Below are positions 22,099 through 33,069 of a stretch of 64,000 nt of DNA, one piece after another. Made by a program: the position numbers and the translations under genes. Source of the stretch: Raffaelea ambrosiae (taxonomy: Eukaryota; Ascomycota; Sordariomycetes; Ophiostomatales; Ophiostomataceae); assembly GCA_002778195.1 (NCBI GenBank), contig PCDI01000005.1, positions 3,421,102 through 3,485,101 of the forward strand. Reading direction: 5' to 3'. Position 1 is the first letter of the stretch. Each line of letters opens with the position of its first letter. The notes under the pieces are model-generated. The model worked only from the letters and a program-made list of their open reading frames with translations. It made no database searches and was not told the origin of the DNA.

Positions 22099-24640
22099 AT
22101 GGCAACCCGGGGTCGTCCGTACAAGTCCCGCCGAGTCCGGCCGTGCGACTTCTGTCGCGCGAGAAAGGTTGCTTGCCGCATGGAACATGGCCCGCCGTGC
22201 CAATCATGCCACGAGAGGGACGAGTCCTGCACCTTCCTGGCCGCGCCGGGAAAAAGAAAACGCCCCGGGACCAACGGGACCAACGGGACCAACGGGACCA
22301 GCGGCATCCCCGTCACCACATCTCCCCGAGAGGCTCGCCCCCGTGCGAATGACGCCGGGCGGATGCCGAGCCTCTCGCCGACGGCAGCATGGCTGGGCAT
22401 CAACGGGCCGACGACCGCAACGACACCGTCCAGCATGGTGCTAGACGTGACATCCGACGACTTCCCGCGCGCATCGCCTGCGAGCCTGGATCGTCCTCGC
22501 CATACGGCGGCAACGACGGCCGGGTCGCTTGCCAGCGACGCCACAAACGCCCCCGACTTGCCATCCTGGAACCGCGCTCGCGACCGTCATGCGCCTGGAA
22601 GCACGGACGTGCCGGTGCTGCCGGCCGACCTCCGCGGCTCTTTGGAGGCCGCACACGGCGTCTTTTACCGAGCCATCGGGTTCACGGGCGACCTGGACCT
22701 CAATGTGCTGAGCTATCGCACCTACGACGAGAACGATGAGTCCCGCGTGCAGTACCGGGGGCTTCGCTATCGTAGGATGCCCCCCCACGCCCCCCGCGCA
22801 GCTGCCGCCGGGAGGAGGACTGCGGGTGGTGCGTTGGTGCCGAGCCCGCATCGTCCCAGCCAGGCACCGCTGCCTCCGCCGGTCTTTGCGGTGATCAACA
22901 GCGCATCCGTGGCCGCCACGGAGCCCAGGTTCGCGAAAGGCGTCGTGGACAAGGCCGCGGCGGACATCCGGGCCCTGATCAAGCCGAGGCTGGGCTTCCG
23001 GCTCGCGCTTCTCTACGGCCGGTTTGTGCACCCCCATTTCCCCATCCTGGCGTCGCGCCAGTTTCCCAAGAGCGCCAGCGACGTGCACGCGATGCCCCCT
23101 GCGCTCTTGGCCGCGGTGGCGGCGTCGGCCATCCCCTTTGTCATCTACGACGACGTCCTGTCTGTGCGGCTGCCTGACTTCCCGTCGGCGACGGACATCT
23201 TCCGGCTGGCCTGGGTCCTCGTGGCCGAGGAGTTTCACACGCCGCATCTGAGCACGATCCAGACCTGTCTTCTCCTGCTGCAGAGGCACAGCAGCAACCA
23301 CTACGTGCCGAACACGCCGCAGCAGTCGGCCCTCGTCCACAGCACCGTGGCGCTGTGCCACTGTCTCGGCCTGCACAGGGACCCCACGCCGTGGACCACC
23401 CTCCCGGCCTGGGAGCGGCAGCTGCGAAAGCGGCTCTGGTGGGCCACCTGGGTCATGGAAAAATGGATCAGCCTGGGCGAGTCGGTGCCCTCCATTCTCG
23501 GCGAGAACAACGCGGACGTGCAGCCCCTGACGGGCGAGGACATGGAGGACCTCATGCCCCCCTCGCTGCTGGATGTCGATGTGCGCCACAGCCACTTTCC
23601 CCATCTCGTGTCGCTGACCGCGATCCTCGACCGGGTCGTCAACGCGTTCTTCACCGTGCGGTCGTCGGCGGAGACGGCCGCCCATCTCGACCTGTCCCTG
23701 GAGCTGGCCAAGCCCTTGCGGGTCGAGCTCAAGCAGTGGCACGACTCGCTGCCTCCCGAGATCAAGGGCCAGGTCCTGTCTCTCATGGACGAAGGAGGAG
23801 GGCCGAGGCGTCTCCGTCCGTCGTCGACGTTTTGCGGCCTGAACGCGAGCGGCTCGTTCTATCTCTCGTACCTGACCGTGCAGATGACCCTCCTGCGTGC
23901 TCTCCTGCGGCCCGTGAGCTCGCTCGCGTTCTTGTCCAAGGGTACGGGGACCAGCAGCGGCCACGACCAAGAAGGTCAAGGTGGCGAAGACGACGACGGC
24001 GGCGGCGGCGGCGACGACGACGACGATGGCGACGACGACGATGACGATGACGATGACGACGGCCGTAGCCATGCCGCGATCGAGCTCACTGATGGGCAAA
24101 AGCAAGCGGCCAAGGCGGTCATCACAGGCGCCATGGTGTGCGTCAAAGATGCTGTTCAGTTTGCCGAAGGCCTCACTGGATCGGAATGGGATTCGTTCTG
24201 GCATAGTTGTACGTGTGGATCCGCACACTTTTCTTCGCGCCCCGTGGACCGTGCTAATGCAACAACCAGGGTCGAGAACGAACATGGCCATCGTGGCCTG
24301 CGTCATATTGAACCTGCTTGTCATTCTGCGGCCGCCCCTATCGCACACGCAGACAGCAGCCGCTACGGAACATCACGGCCATCTAGGCGCCTCGTTTCCG
24401 CAGGGGCGGGGTGATGGACACCAACAAAGCAAGCCGGACACCAACTCGTTCCTCGGCCTTCAAGAAGAGTACATGACTCTCTTGGACCAGCTGACCCGAT
24501 GGCGCTGGGCACTGAAAGTCTCGTCGCGAGGAGCGGGAGGCCAAAAGGGTCTCATGAATCTCAGCCTCATGAGGATGGACGCCCTGCTCGCTGAGCTAAG
24601 CAATACGTCGCCAGAAGAGGACATCGAAGATATTCTATAA
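22099..24640 (+). CDS. Zn2Cys6 transcription factor with fungal-specific regulatory domain
   Basis: Exons 22099-24208 and 24270-24640, 826 aa. The zinc cluster is complete near the N-terminus: Cys16, Cys19, Cys26, Cys34, Cys37 and Cys44 (CDFC-RARKVAC-RMEHGPPC-QSC-HERDESC). The middle region contains the fungal_trans core: LLYGRFVHPHFPILASRQFP, LSTIQTCLLLLQRHSSNHYV and RQLRKRLWWATWVMEKWISLGESVPS. A Gly/Asp run (about 23985-24060) sits in a surface loop. The intron is placed so that FWHS joins WSRTNMAIVACVILN, a conserved junction. The FYRAIGFTGDLDLNVLS segment recalls the Dal81/TamA-type nitrogen regulators, but I am not sure of that subgroup. It stands 711 bp upstream of an NCS1 permease gene on the same strand, a plausible target. 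Confidence 0.9.
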
Positions 24641-25351
24641 TAAGAGCACGTCAAGACAGCCGCCGCCATGACAATCCAATACTGCCTACACAGTCACCAC
24701 GATGAATACCATACGAGGAAAAAAAGAGAAAAAAAAAATTGTAGAAAAGAGCCGTGCACTTGGGAAAGGACAGCCGTGAAGGACAGCCGTGAAGACAGCC
24801 GCGGAAGGCATACAAGGGCCCCCCGTCATATTCAGATAAAGAATGGCGTGTCCCAGACAGGCGGTAAGGCCCCCGCCGTACATGCTCGCGCATGTGTTTT
24901 TTCTTTCCCCATATCCGGGGTGTCCCAAATCGAAGCAGACCAGCTCTTGTGTTGTGGCAGGCAAAGACGCCTTGAATCTGCCGGCTTCTGTAGGCTGCAA
25001 CCGAACCGGATACGTCCTTCCAGCTTATCCCAGCCCAGAAAGACCAGCGCACCGGCCGCACTGTCCATTCCAGAAAAGGCTGCGATTCCACTGGCCATGT
25101 TGCTCGGGAGATATCTGGCAAGCCCCCCCGTTCCGGCCAAGGACGGCCAAGAGCGGGCAACTTCCCTGTCTCCACTTTGGCCAGGATACAGGCTCGTTAT
25201 CGAAAAAAAAATCCCACTGTACCAGTAGGCAGCCCGCCCAGCCGACCTGCGTGGGCCGTATAAAACAAATGCTGCGCGCAGCTGCGAGCCCAATGGAACA
25301 CCCTCCTCTCTGCCATCCGCGTATGCCCCGTCCGTCTCTGCAGCTGCCACG
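24641..25351 (+). promoter_or_regulatory. Promoter of the NCS1 permease with GATA motifs and TATA box
   Basis: A TATA box (TATAAAA, 25259-25265) lies about 90 bp before the permease ATG. Upstream, GATA-type motifs occur at 25024-25029 (CTTATC, i.e. GATAAG on the minus strand), 25109-25116 (AGATATCT, both strands) and 25197-25201 (TTATC). Sites of this form are bound by AreA/NIT2 in nitrogen regulation; functional binding here is inference. Confidence 0.55.
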
Positions 25352-27482
25352 ATGACCACGACACTGAAAACCCTGAGCGCCGTTCTCGCCGTCAAGGACC
25401 ACGACGACGGCCGTCCGGTGGACCGCTGGAAGAGCCCGGACATCCTGCCCGTCATTCCCAAGAATCGCAAATTCGGCACGGGCGACTATGCCAGCTACTG
25501 GTGAGGCAATGCTGTTGTTCCGCGGCCGATTCTGCCGGCGTCTCTGGCTGGCGTCGGGGGCAGAAGGAAGAAATGGGCCCTGGCTAATTACAGAGTGAAT
25601 GGTAGGGCTGCCGGTGCGGTCTGCGCGTCGTTCTGGTCCATGGGCTCGTCCAGCATAGCCAATGGTCTCAATGCCGGCGAGTCGGTCGGCGCCATCATCA
25701 TTGGCGCTGCGGTTTGTGCCATCGTCGCCTATACCTGCGGCCAGCCCGGCATCAAATACCACCTCGGGTTCCCCATGATGAGCCGAGCAACCTTTGGCAT
25801 GTACGGCAGCTACTTTGTCGTGGTGATCAAATGTTTCACCAACTTCCTCTAGTCCGTCAGCGCCCGTTTGCTCTCCCGTCTGTCCTTGCTTCTTTGTGCT
25901 GACCAATGCCAGCTGCGGTATCCAGTCGTACTGGGGCGGGTTGTCGGTCCACGTCATGCTGGCCGCCATTTTCCCTTCGTATCACCACATGAGAAACACG
26001 CTGCCCACGAGGTAAAAGAATCAATCCCGCTGGCCTCCAACAGCTCCCCGGTACTAACACGACCAGCGCCAACATCACTACGGCCGACTTGATAGGCACA
26101 GTTCTGTACATGGTCATCTTCTACGGGGTGTTGTGCATCCCCGCCTACAATATGAACACGTTCTTCAGAGTGTCGTTTGTATCTGTCGTGGCCACAATTG
26201 TTGGCATGTTGATCTGGGCCATGGTTGCCAACCACGGCCCTGGAAACCTGGTCGCTCCTACCTTGGAAATCTCTACAGGGTACGTCGTCCTGCCATTTCA
26301 CACCATAAATTCATACTTGCTGAACCTTGTTCTTTTTTTTTTTTTTCAGAGAGCGGGTCTTCGTTATGATACAGGCTGTTTGTACGTTGGCCGGCAGCTT
26401 CACAGGAGCCAGCATCCGCCACTCAGACTGGTCGCGTTACGCGAAAAACCCCAAAGCGCCTATGCTGGGCATTTGGGTCGTGGGGCCCTTGGCTCTGACC
26501 CTGACAGCTTTGTTCGGCGTCCTTGTCACAAGCGCTGCCAGAGAGATGTATGGGTCCGTCATCTGGCAGCCAATCAGCCTTCTTATCCACATTCAAACGG
26601 TCGACTATTCTGCTTCTGCCAGGGCCGGTACCTTCTTTGGCGGGCTTGGGTGGTTCCTCAGCCAGCTTGCTGTGAGTATCCAAGAGACAGTGGATCACGG
26701 AACAATACACAAACTAATATTGTCTTCCTCACATAGGTGAATGTCTCCCTCAACTCTGTTGCCGCTGGCATGGATCTCACCTCGGTGTTGCCAAAGTATC
26801 TCAATGCCAGACGGGGCGGCTTCTTGCTTGCCACTGTCGGATTTGCAGTGTGCCCCTGGAACTACGTGAATTCGGCATCGACATTCACAACCGTCCTGAG
26901 CTCGTTTGGCTTGTTTATATCGCCGCTTATTGGCATGTATATCTCGGATTTCTGGGTTGTGCGCAGCCGAAACTGGAACGTGCCCGACTTGTACGTGGGC
27001 AATAAGAGCTCGACATACTGGTACACGGGAGGCTACAACCTGAGGGCATTCTGCGTCTGGATTTTTATGATCTGGCCATCTCTCCGTGAGTCCGCTTCCA
27101 TTCCACTTTTAGCCGCTCACACAAGATAACTGACATCCATCATCAGCTGGCTTTGTCATGGCTATCAGCGGAAACGATTACGGGCGGGCTTGGAAACGGA
27201 TTTTCCAAATCACATTTTTCGTCGGTACGTCACGAGTGTCCATACACCAACACATCGGTTTTCAGAGAACTAACTTTTCCAGGCATGTTTGGAGGCTTCG
27301 TTCTTTATACCATTGTTGCTCTGATCTTCCCAATCAAAGATGCCAAAGTGCACGTGGACTATGACTTCGCCCTTGAGGAACGCATAATCGAAGCCCAGGA
27401 GGTTCAGAAGCAAACAACATTGGAAGAACCAGACATGACAGACACGAAAGACGTAGAAAAGGCATATCCTGTGTCTTCGTGA
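25352..27482 (+). CDS. NCS1-family nucleobase/allantoin-type permease
   Basis: Eight exons: 25352-25500, 25606-25851, 25913-26011, 26067-26279, 26350-26671, 26737-27085, 27147-27224 and 27283-27482; 551 aa in one frame. Landmarks of the fungal NCS1 (Fur/Dal) family are SFWSMGSSSIANGLNAGESVGAIIIG in TM1, YHLGFPMMSRATFGMYGSYF, CGIQSYWGGLSVHVMLAAIFPSYHHMRNTLP, SDWSRYAK, and AGMDLTSVLPKYLNARRGGF followed by WNYVNSASTF. It should be a plasma-membrane proton symporter for uracil, allantoin, uridine or a related base. Intron 2 uses a weak gtccgt donor (25852), and intron 1 needs the acceptor at 25604-25605. The acidic C-terminal tail (EALEERIIEAQ-like, DTKDVEKAY) could carry endocytosis lysines. A regulator lies upstream and a 2OG oxygenase downstream. 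Confidence 0.93.
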
Positions 27483-27848
27483 TCCAAGTATTTGAGTAGC
27501 AACAACAAGGAATAGCCAATAAAACATGTCCTGTTCAGTTATGACCTCTTTTTTCGAGTAGTGACTTACCTCGCCTTAGTCAGCGGTTGCTGCATGCTGT
27601 GACAACTACCTGGTGCCGTCACAAGATCCTTGCAAGACACTTCTCGGTTTCGAGTTCCAGCGCATGCAGTGTTACGGGAAATGTGTATTCTACACCCGCC
27701 AGAGAGAGACGCAGTGTGCAGGGTGGGGGTAAGGTGAGCAGAGCATCACAGAAACCTGGTAGAGACACGATGGATGTGACTTTTCACTGTTGTTGAAAGT
27801 CCGATTTTGAGATCTGCTCGTCTAGCTGGTCTACCCGACAAATTCTAT
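27483..27848. other. Short spacer between convergent genes
   Basis: 366 bp between the stops of the permease and the minus-strand oxygenase. Nothing coding seen; probably overlapping 3' UTRs. Confidence 0.5.
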
Positions 27849-28928
27849 CTACTGGGCCTTGATATCGTAACTCGCTTTGTGCTTGCTTTGGATGTGTTGC
27901 CCAACAGTGATGCATTGGCCGTCATCGCTTCCATCCAGCGGCCGAAGAAGGTATGAAAGATTGCCGCTATAGAAAAACGGCACACTGTAGCGGTGCTTGT
28001 CGCCGGTATTAATAACACGGTGGACGGCACTACGGTAGGCCCCCTGAGTCCACCCCGCAAGCAGGTCCCCGACGTTGACTACATATCGGCCTGGCACTGC
28101 CGGGACCGGGATCCAGGTGTCCGTAGGCGGGTAGAGAACTTGAAGCCCGGTTTGGTTGGGCTGTTGAAGAAGCAGCGTCAAGCAGCCAAAGTCCGTGTGT
28201 GATCCGGCTAGTTTGAGAATACCCAGCATCAGCCATACCGTTCGTCTTGGTTCGTGTTTGTTGACATCGACCTACCTCCAAGCTGCCTTCGATCCGTTGA
28301 TTTCTGAGGGGGGTAGTGAAGCAATCTGACGTTTGCCACCGGATCGCGGGTAAATTCGTCAAAGATGTTTGGATCGTATGGGAGGCTGAGTGCAACAATC
28401 TTCAGGAGGACGTGCGCCAGGTCGATCATCTTGTCACGATACTCCATGATCGGATCTCGGAATCGCTCGTTGGGGAGATTGGGCCAGAGGTTGGGGCCTT
28501 GAAGGAACTTTCCGGCCCGGGGGTCATCACGCGGGATCTCGGCACCAATGTACAGGCCCTGTCTGCCTGTCAATGATTTTGGTTGCAGGGGTGTTGTGCG
28601 AGGGCCACATTACCTCTTTCAGGTCCGGCAGCGCGTCGGCCTGCAACTGCTGTCCGCCGATGACCTCGTAGCCTCTCTTGGATAAGCCCATGGCTTTTTC
28701 CATGCTGATTTTCTTCTTGTCTTCGAGGGGAAGGTCGAAAAACAGCTCCGCACAGTCAAAAAGCTTGGCCTGGAGGTCTTCCGAAATCCCATGTCCGATC
28801 AGCTGGAAAAAGCCATACACGGAACAAGCGTTCCTCACGGCAGCCACGACTTCCTGGCGGGCATCTTGACTTGCGTGCGGGTCAAGGAAGGCGCTGATGT
28901 CGATGAGGGGGATTTCGTGGGATGCCAT
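27849..28928 (-). CDS. 2-oxoglutarate/Fe(II) oxygenase, isopenicillin-N-synthase-like fold
   Basis: Exons 28928-28614, 28558-28276 and 28207-27849, 318 aa. The N-terminal DIOX_N part is IPLIDISAFLDP, GFFQLIGHGISEDL, FFDLPLEDKKK and KRGYEVIGGQQL. The catalytic domain has every expected residue: His203 and Asp205 in GSHTDFG, distal His262 in SAVHRV, and the 2OG-binding Arg272-x-Ser274 in RYSVPFF. It should be a soluble cytosolic hydroxylase. Family members include thymine-7-hydroxylase, flavonoid and gibberellin oxidases and many tailoring enzymes. Its position tail-to-tail with a nucleobase-type permease makes a pyrimidine substrate possible, but the sequence alone does not show it. The exon 2 acceptor is the second of two nearby AGs, chosen because DLKEGLYIGAEIP is contiguous in this family. 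Confidence 0.92.
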
Positions 28929-29033
28929 TATACTCAATCAGTCGTGCTGTCCTGCCGTCTTGCTGTCTGTTCAGTGTGTGGCTGTCTATGTGGCTGTCCA
29001 CGTGTATGCCTCTTCTTCTTGGGGCTCCCTTTG

Positions 29034-29056
29034 TTATCTAGATCACTCTTATATAC
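29034..29056 (-). promoter_or_regulatory. TATA box and GATA motif upstream of the 2OG oxygenase
   Basis: On the minus strand TATATAAG lies at 29055-29048, about 120 bp before the ATG at 28928, with AGATAA just downstream of it (29039-29034). The TATA placement is reasonable; the GATA motif may be chance. Confidence 0.45.
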
Positions 29057-29956
29057 TACAATAGCTGCAACATGAAATTACTGCAGGTTGGGTTGTCTTC
29101 CCGTTCGGCTGGCCCTTGCTCGGGGGTTCTTGGCCGAGCTGGCCGAGGGTTGCCCGTTCTTGGCCGAACTGGCCGGCTGGCTAACCCCGGCCGGGCTGCA
29201 CCAATTTTTGCTCGCACGGGCGAAACCGCGTTTTGCAAATGGCCTTGTCCCCGAGTTAAACTAAAATAAAACAAAACACGATCACGGACTATCGTTTGGG
29301 TATTCTTTGAAAAACTAGTGATGTGTGATGTAATTGCTCGTTTTGAGGTCGTTTCTATGAAATGGCTGGTATTTTCTTCTTGTTTTGCGTTGTCCCAGAC
29401 CTTCACTTTTTTTTTATCTTTTTTTTTTTTTCAAATTCGGTAAGAAGCTGAGAGAACCCGCCTCCATCCATTGAACAATCATCGAGCAGGGCCTCTTGAT
29501 GTATTGGTTACTTGCCCTGGCGTGTCTTCAATTTTGTTGTGTATGTGTTTACACCAACCGTGGTTCTCGGGCCGTGGACATGCTTGCTGTCTCTATAATT
29601 TCGTTCTGCCATCGCCGGCCACGCAATGCGGGGATGCCAAATCGTGTGGAACAAGTGTGCATCGACCCTGTAGCAAAGTGAAAAGGGAGAGACCGGTGGG
29701 TACTGGCGGTGGGCATAGAACAGACAGTTTGAGAGACTGGAGGAAGGATGGGCCAGCTAATCTCTGTATATGAATGTGTGGCTGTTCTGCAACCTGCGAC
29801 TTACATACACTACGGCAGTGCCTCTTCGGCTAGGTTGCTGGAGAAGAAGAAGCCTTGTGTCTAGGTCATGTGCATGCACACGAACGTGAGACTTGACTGT
29901 CGCCTCCTCGACTCTGAAGCAACTCCTTTGGCTCGACTTATCGTCGGCGACGAGGG

Positions 29957-30108
29957 TATCGTCTATCATATATCGTTTATTATATATCGTCCATCATATA
30001 TCGTCCGTTGTGTATCGTCCATCATATATCGTTCATCATGCATCGCACCATGCATCGTCCATTGTGTATCGTCCATCATGTATTGTCCATTATGTATCGT
30101 CTATCGTG
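29957..30108. repeat. 14-bp minisatellite, 11 units
   Basis: Eleven head-to-tail units of consensus TATCGTCCATCATA/G run without a gap. One unit (30041-30052) has lost two bases. Units differ by one to four substitutions, mostly C/T and A/G. Confidence 0.93.
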
Positions 30109-30509
30109 TTGGCAATACATAGACTTTCATATTCATCCGATATGTAGATAACGTGGGCTGGGTCGAAGCAAACTGTGTTACGTGCAACTACGAGTTAGTC
30201 GATATTGTGTTACTCGAATCAGTTTTCGACTAACACCGTGCTCCACCTGGATTATGACAACACACTGGACGTCTCTCACAAGAGACTGAGGAACAACACG
30301 GCATTCGCCACACAGCCACGACCATATCAGTCCCACACCCAAGAGTCTTTATCTCACCGGCCCCTCACCGACAATTGTGTTGTCAGCATACCGTTGTTCA
30401 TTTGGATTAGTCCACTGTACGGACGAGGTGCAGATCAACTCTCATGTGGGCATTCACTCTATCAAAGGTGCGCAGATCCAGCCCTCCCGGGATGCTTCTG
30501 TGTTGTGAA

Positions 30510-30835
30510 GCGGACTATCATGGCCCAACTCTCCTCTTCAGCGGCAGCTGGTGTTTATCGTCGTGACTAAGACCACGCTGCAAGACACACCGCAAGATAC
30601 TACAGTGGTGTTTGACTCGTCTAGCACGGGTCCCTTTCTACGCAGAAGTTTATCTCTGGAGGTGGATGGCTCCTCGATGTGTACTTTGACCGCCAGATGC
30701 AACCGAAAGACTTCATGTTCTAAATGGAACTCGACAAGAACGAGACAGGCTTGTGTCTTTGTTGGTTTCTGAACGGAGATGATCAGTGGTTCATGAAGGG
30801 ATATAGATGGTCTGACGAGGCCTGATGTCAGCCGC
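30510..30835 (+). pseudogene. Possible decayed coding fragment, family unknown
   Basis: Two adjoining frames read like protein but are interrupted. One gives QLVFIVVTKTTLQ, then TTVVFDSSSTGPF. After a frame change near 30640 comes KFISGGGWLLDVYFDRQMQ, a TAA (30721-30723), and GLCLCWFLNGDDQWFMKGY ending in TGA at about 30825. The Trp/Asp/Gly-rich composition is unlike surrounding noncoding DNA. I do not recognise the family, and chance remains possible. Confidence 0.25.
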
Positions 30836-32678
30836 CGCCACCCAAGGACATCAACCCAGCCCTCACTCAGTGCTAAGCATCTGATGACTTCCGTTATCAG
30901 CCAACCTAATATAAGGAGGCTAAACTCTTATTAATCGGCACTGGGAACGGGAAATGCATTATCTTAGCACTCGCAGAAGCCAGACAAGGGTATGAAAAGG
31001 AAAAGCAAGCCGGGCGCAGAGGAACGGGGGGGCCGAGACGGGGACCATTCCGTAGTCCTTTCTTCTCACGCCACATACTCGTACTAGCATCCTCGCTCAT
31101 CACCTGGCACGCATTTTCAATTGCACTTGCCGCCTCTTCACATTTTCTAGTCCCCGGCACGCCCTAACACGGTTTGTTGGGCACATAAGCGTGCTAAACT
31201 AGCTGCCCAGGCAGAATTTGCCAAGGAACATGCAACACTTCGGCACTGCGGACGGCAGTGCTGTTGGCAAGCGGCTCGGTCTGGAGACGCCGTTATCTTT
31301 CCCATGCTCTCCGGTTTTGCCTCTCGAGGCTTTCCAGGAAATCAATGGCCACTTGGAAGACAAAGAGCAATCTGAAGGATGCTGGTGGAAAACCGGATTT
31401 GCGCCCCCCCCTGCGCACTCTGCATTGTTCACTTTTCGTTTATTCTTTCCTCATGAATGCCCACAGCAGAAGTCTGGTTTAAGTATGTTTTCCCCATGAA
31501 TAGCAAGATAACAGATAGACTATATTGGGCAGCTGAAATGGGGAAGCCGGAGAGAGACGGCACGATAAGACCAACTGATCGGCGTCCGGATCTAGCAGGA
31601 ATCACCGATGTGTGACTGGTGGGTGCCAGGGGGGCTGGCCACCCCTCCCCCCTCGCGAGGACGAGCAGGCAGAATTCAAACGAGGTCCTTATCATTCGTG
31701 TAGGTTGCATCGCCTGGGCCATTGGCAGCAGGGCCTCATCACGTGCGGACGTGCCAACCTATCAGCGTCGTGAATTGGATCTGGACGCTTCCCCCAGATC
31801 ATGGGGCTCCCAAGCATTGGGGCTCTGCTGGCCGGGTGGTAGTTGGGCCTGGTGGTGGTTGGCCTGGAGGTGGTGACGTCTGCATTGCCGGCCCCGAGAA
31901 GGAGCATGACTCAGGCGCACATCAACGCTTTCAGCTCTTTTCGTATCTGCCAGCGCCCTGAATTTACACTTTCCAGTGCCCAAAAGGGCCGATGGCGTGT
32001 GCCGTTGCAATTTTTGGGTTCTGCAATCTGCGGCCAACCCGTGCGCAGCTGGCGTGCGATCCTGGTGGTGCAACACCCCCCCCGCCTTGTCCAACCCTTC
32101 CCTCGTAGAGACGAAAACTGCGGACGTCGTCATGGCCACGGGACGCCGTGTTCGGTTGTTCAGTCACGCACTATCCATCAAGGAGGCGCATGCACGGGAT
32201 CGGCTCGCGACAGTGAGTCGGGCGAGCCCGACAATCGTGATGGCCATGTTCTTCGTTTTTCTTGCTCTGTTCTGGTCATGAAACGCGTTCTCGTGGAAGA
32301 GAAGTGTCAACGCTCGGCAACTGTGCATTGTTCTGGGATAGAGCTCACGAGCATCACGAACATCAACGATAACGCTTTATAACACTTACTACTGTAAAGT
32401 GGGGGGGGATGTCAAGTCGTCAAGATTTTCCTATTTTGTCGACAGTTCCCGGCCATCGGTCACCCAATCGGAGGCAAATCGCTGGGCCTAGACTATAGAT
32501 ATCTTTACATGCTAGTCGATGGCACTCTAGGGCGGTTTCTAGGCGCCGAGCAGGTCCGCTTTTCTCACGCTCCAGCATCGCTGCTAGGATGGTTTCGCAG
32601 ATCTCACGGGCTCTAAGGAGTCCACCTTATCTCGAGGCATGGGAGGGAGGGAGGAGGGAGGAGCCTCGAAATTAGGTA

Positions 32679-32693
32679 GGGGGGGGGGGGGGG
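32679..32693. repeat. (G)15 homopolymer with preceding GGGA repeats
   Basis: GGGA/GGAG units at about 32640-32663 are followed closely by a run of 15 G. The tract could form a G-quadruplex on the plus strand. Confidence 0.8.
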
Positions 32694-33069
32694 CAACGGA
32701 TCGTGAGGATCGAATTCCGTCCATGCCTGGGCTGCCTGGCCGCCGTTAAAGGAGGTTGATCGAGGACCGGCTATGAATACAAATAACCTCGGGGGCGCGT
32801 TCGATCTTTATGGGATTCTGTTATCTCTGCTTCCCATCAAACATCCAAGGGATCTATCTCATCATCAGATTTATATCTTAGCATCATCTCAGGAGAAATA
32901 ATAGATCACGCACTTACCTGTTTTGTCACATTGGACTCTTTTTTCCTATCTCTCTCACCAGGCTATACTCACCTCTCTCTTCCAGATCCTGCCCTGCTAC
33001 AGACACGAGGCTGTATCCAGACAAGGCAGACAGACAAGCACACACAACAAACACACACACAGACCAAAC

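Larger units (their letters stand above)
28929..33069. other. 4.1 kb gene-poor spacer
   Basis: The longest stretch here without an intact gene. It holds the promoter of the oxygenase, a 14-bp minisatellite (29957-30108), a possible coding relic (about 30510-30835), GGGA runs and a poly-G run near 32640-32693, and the 5' leader of the next gene. No transposon ends or recognisable transposase or reverse-transcriptase motifs were seen. Confidence 0.55.

Noticed and set aside
25025..25969. 314-codon minus-strand open frame over the permease promoter and first exons
   Set aside because: It runs antisense through two exons and two introns of a well-supported NCS1 gene, and its translation has no domain features.
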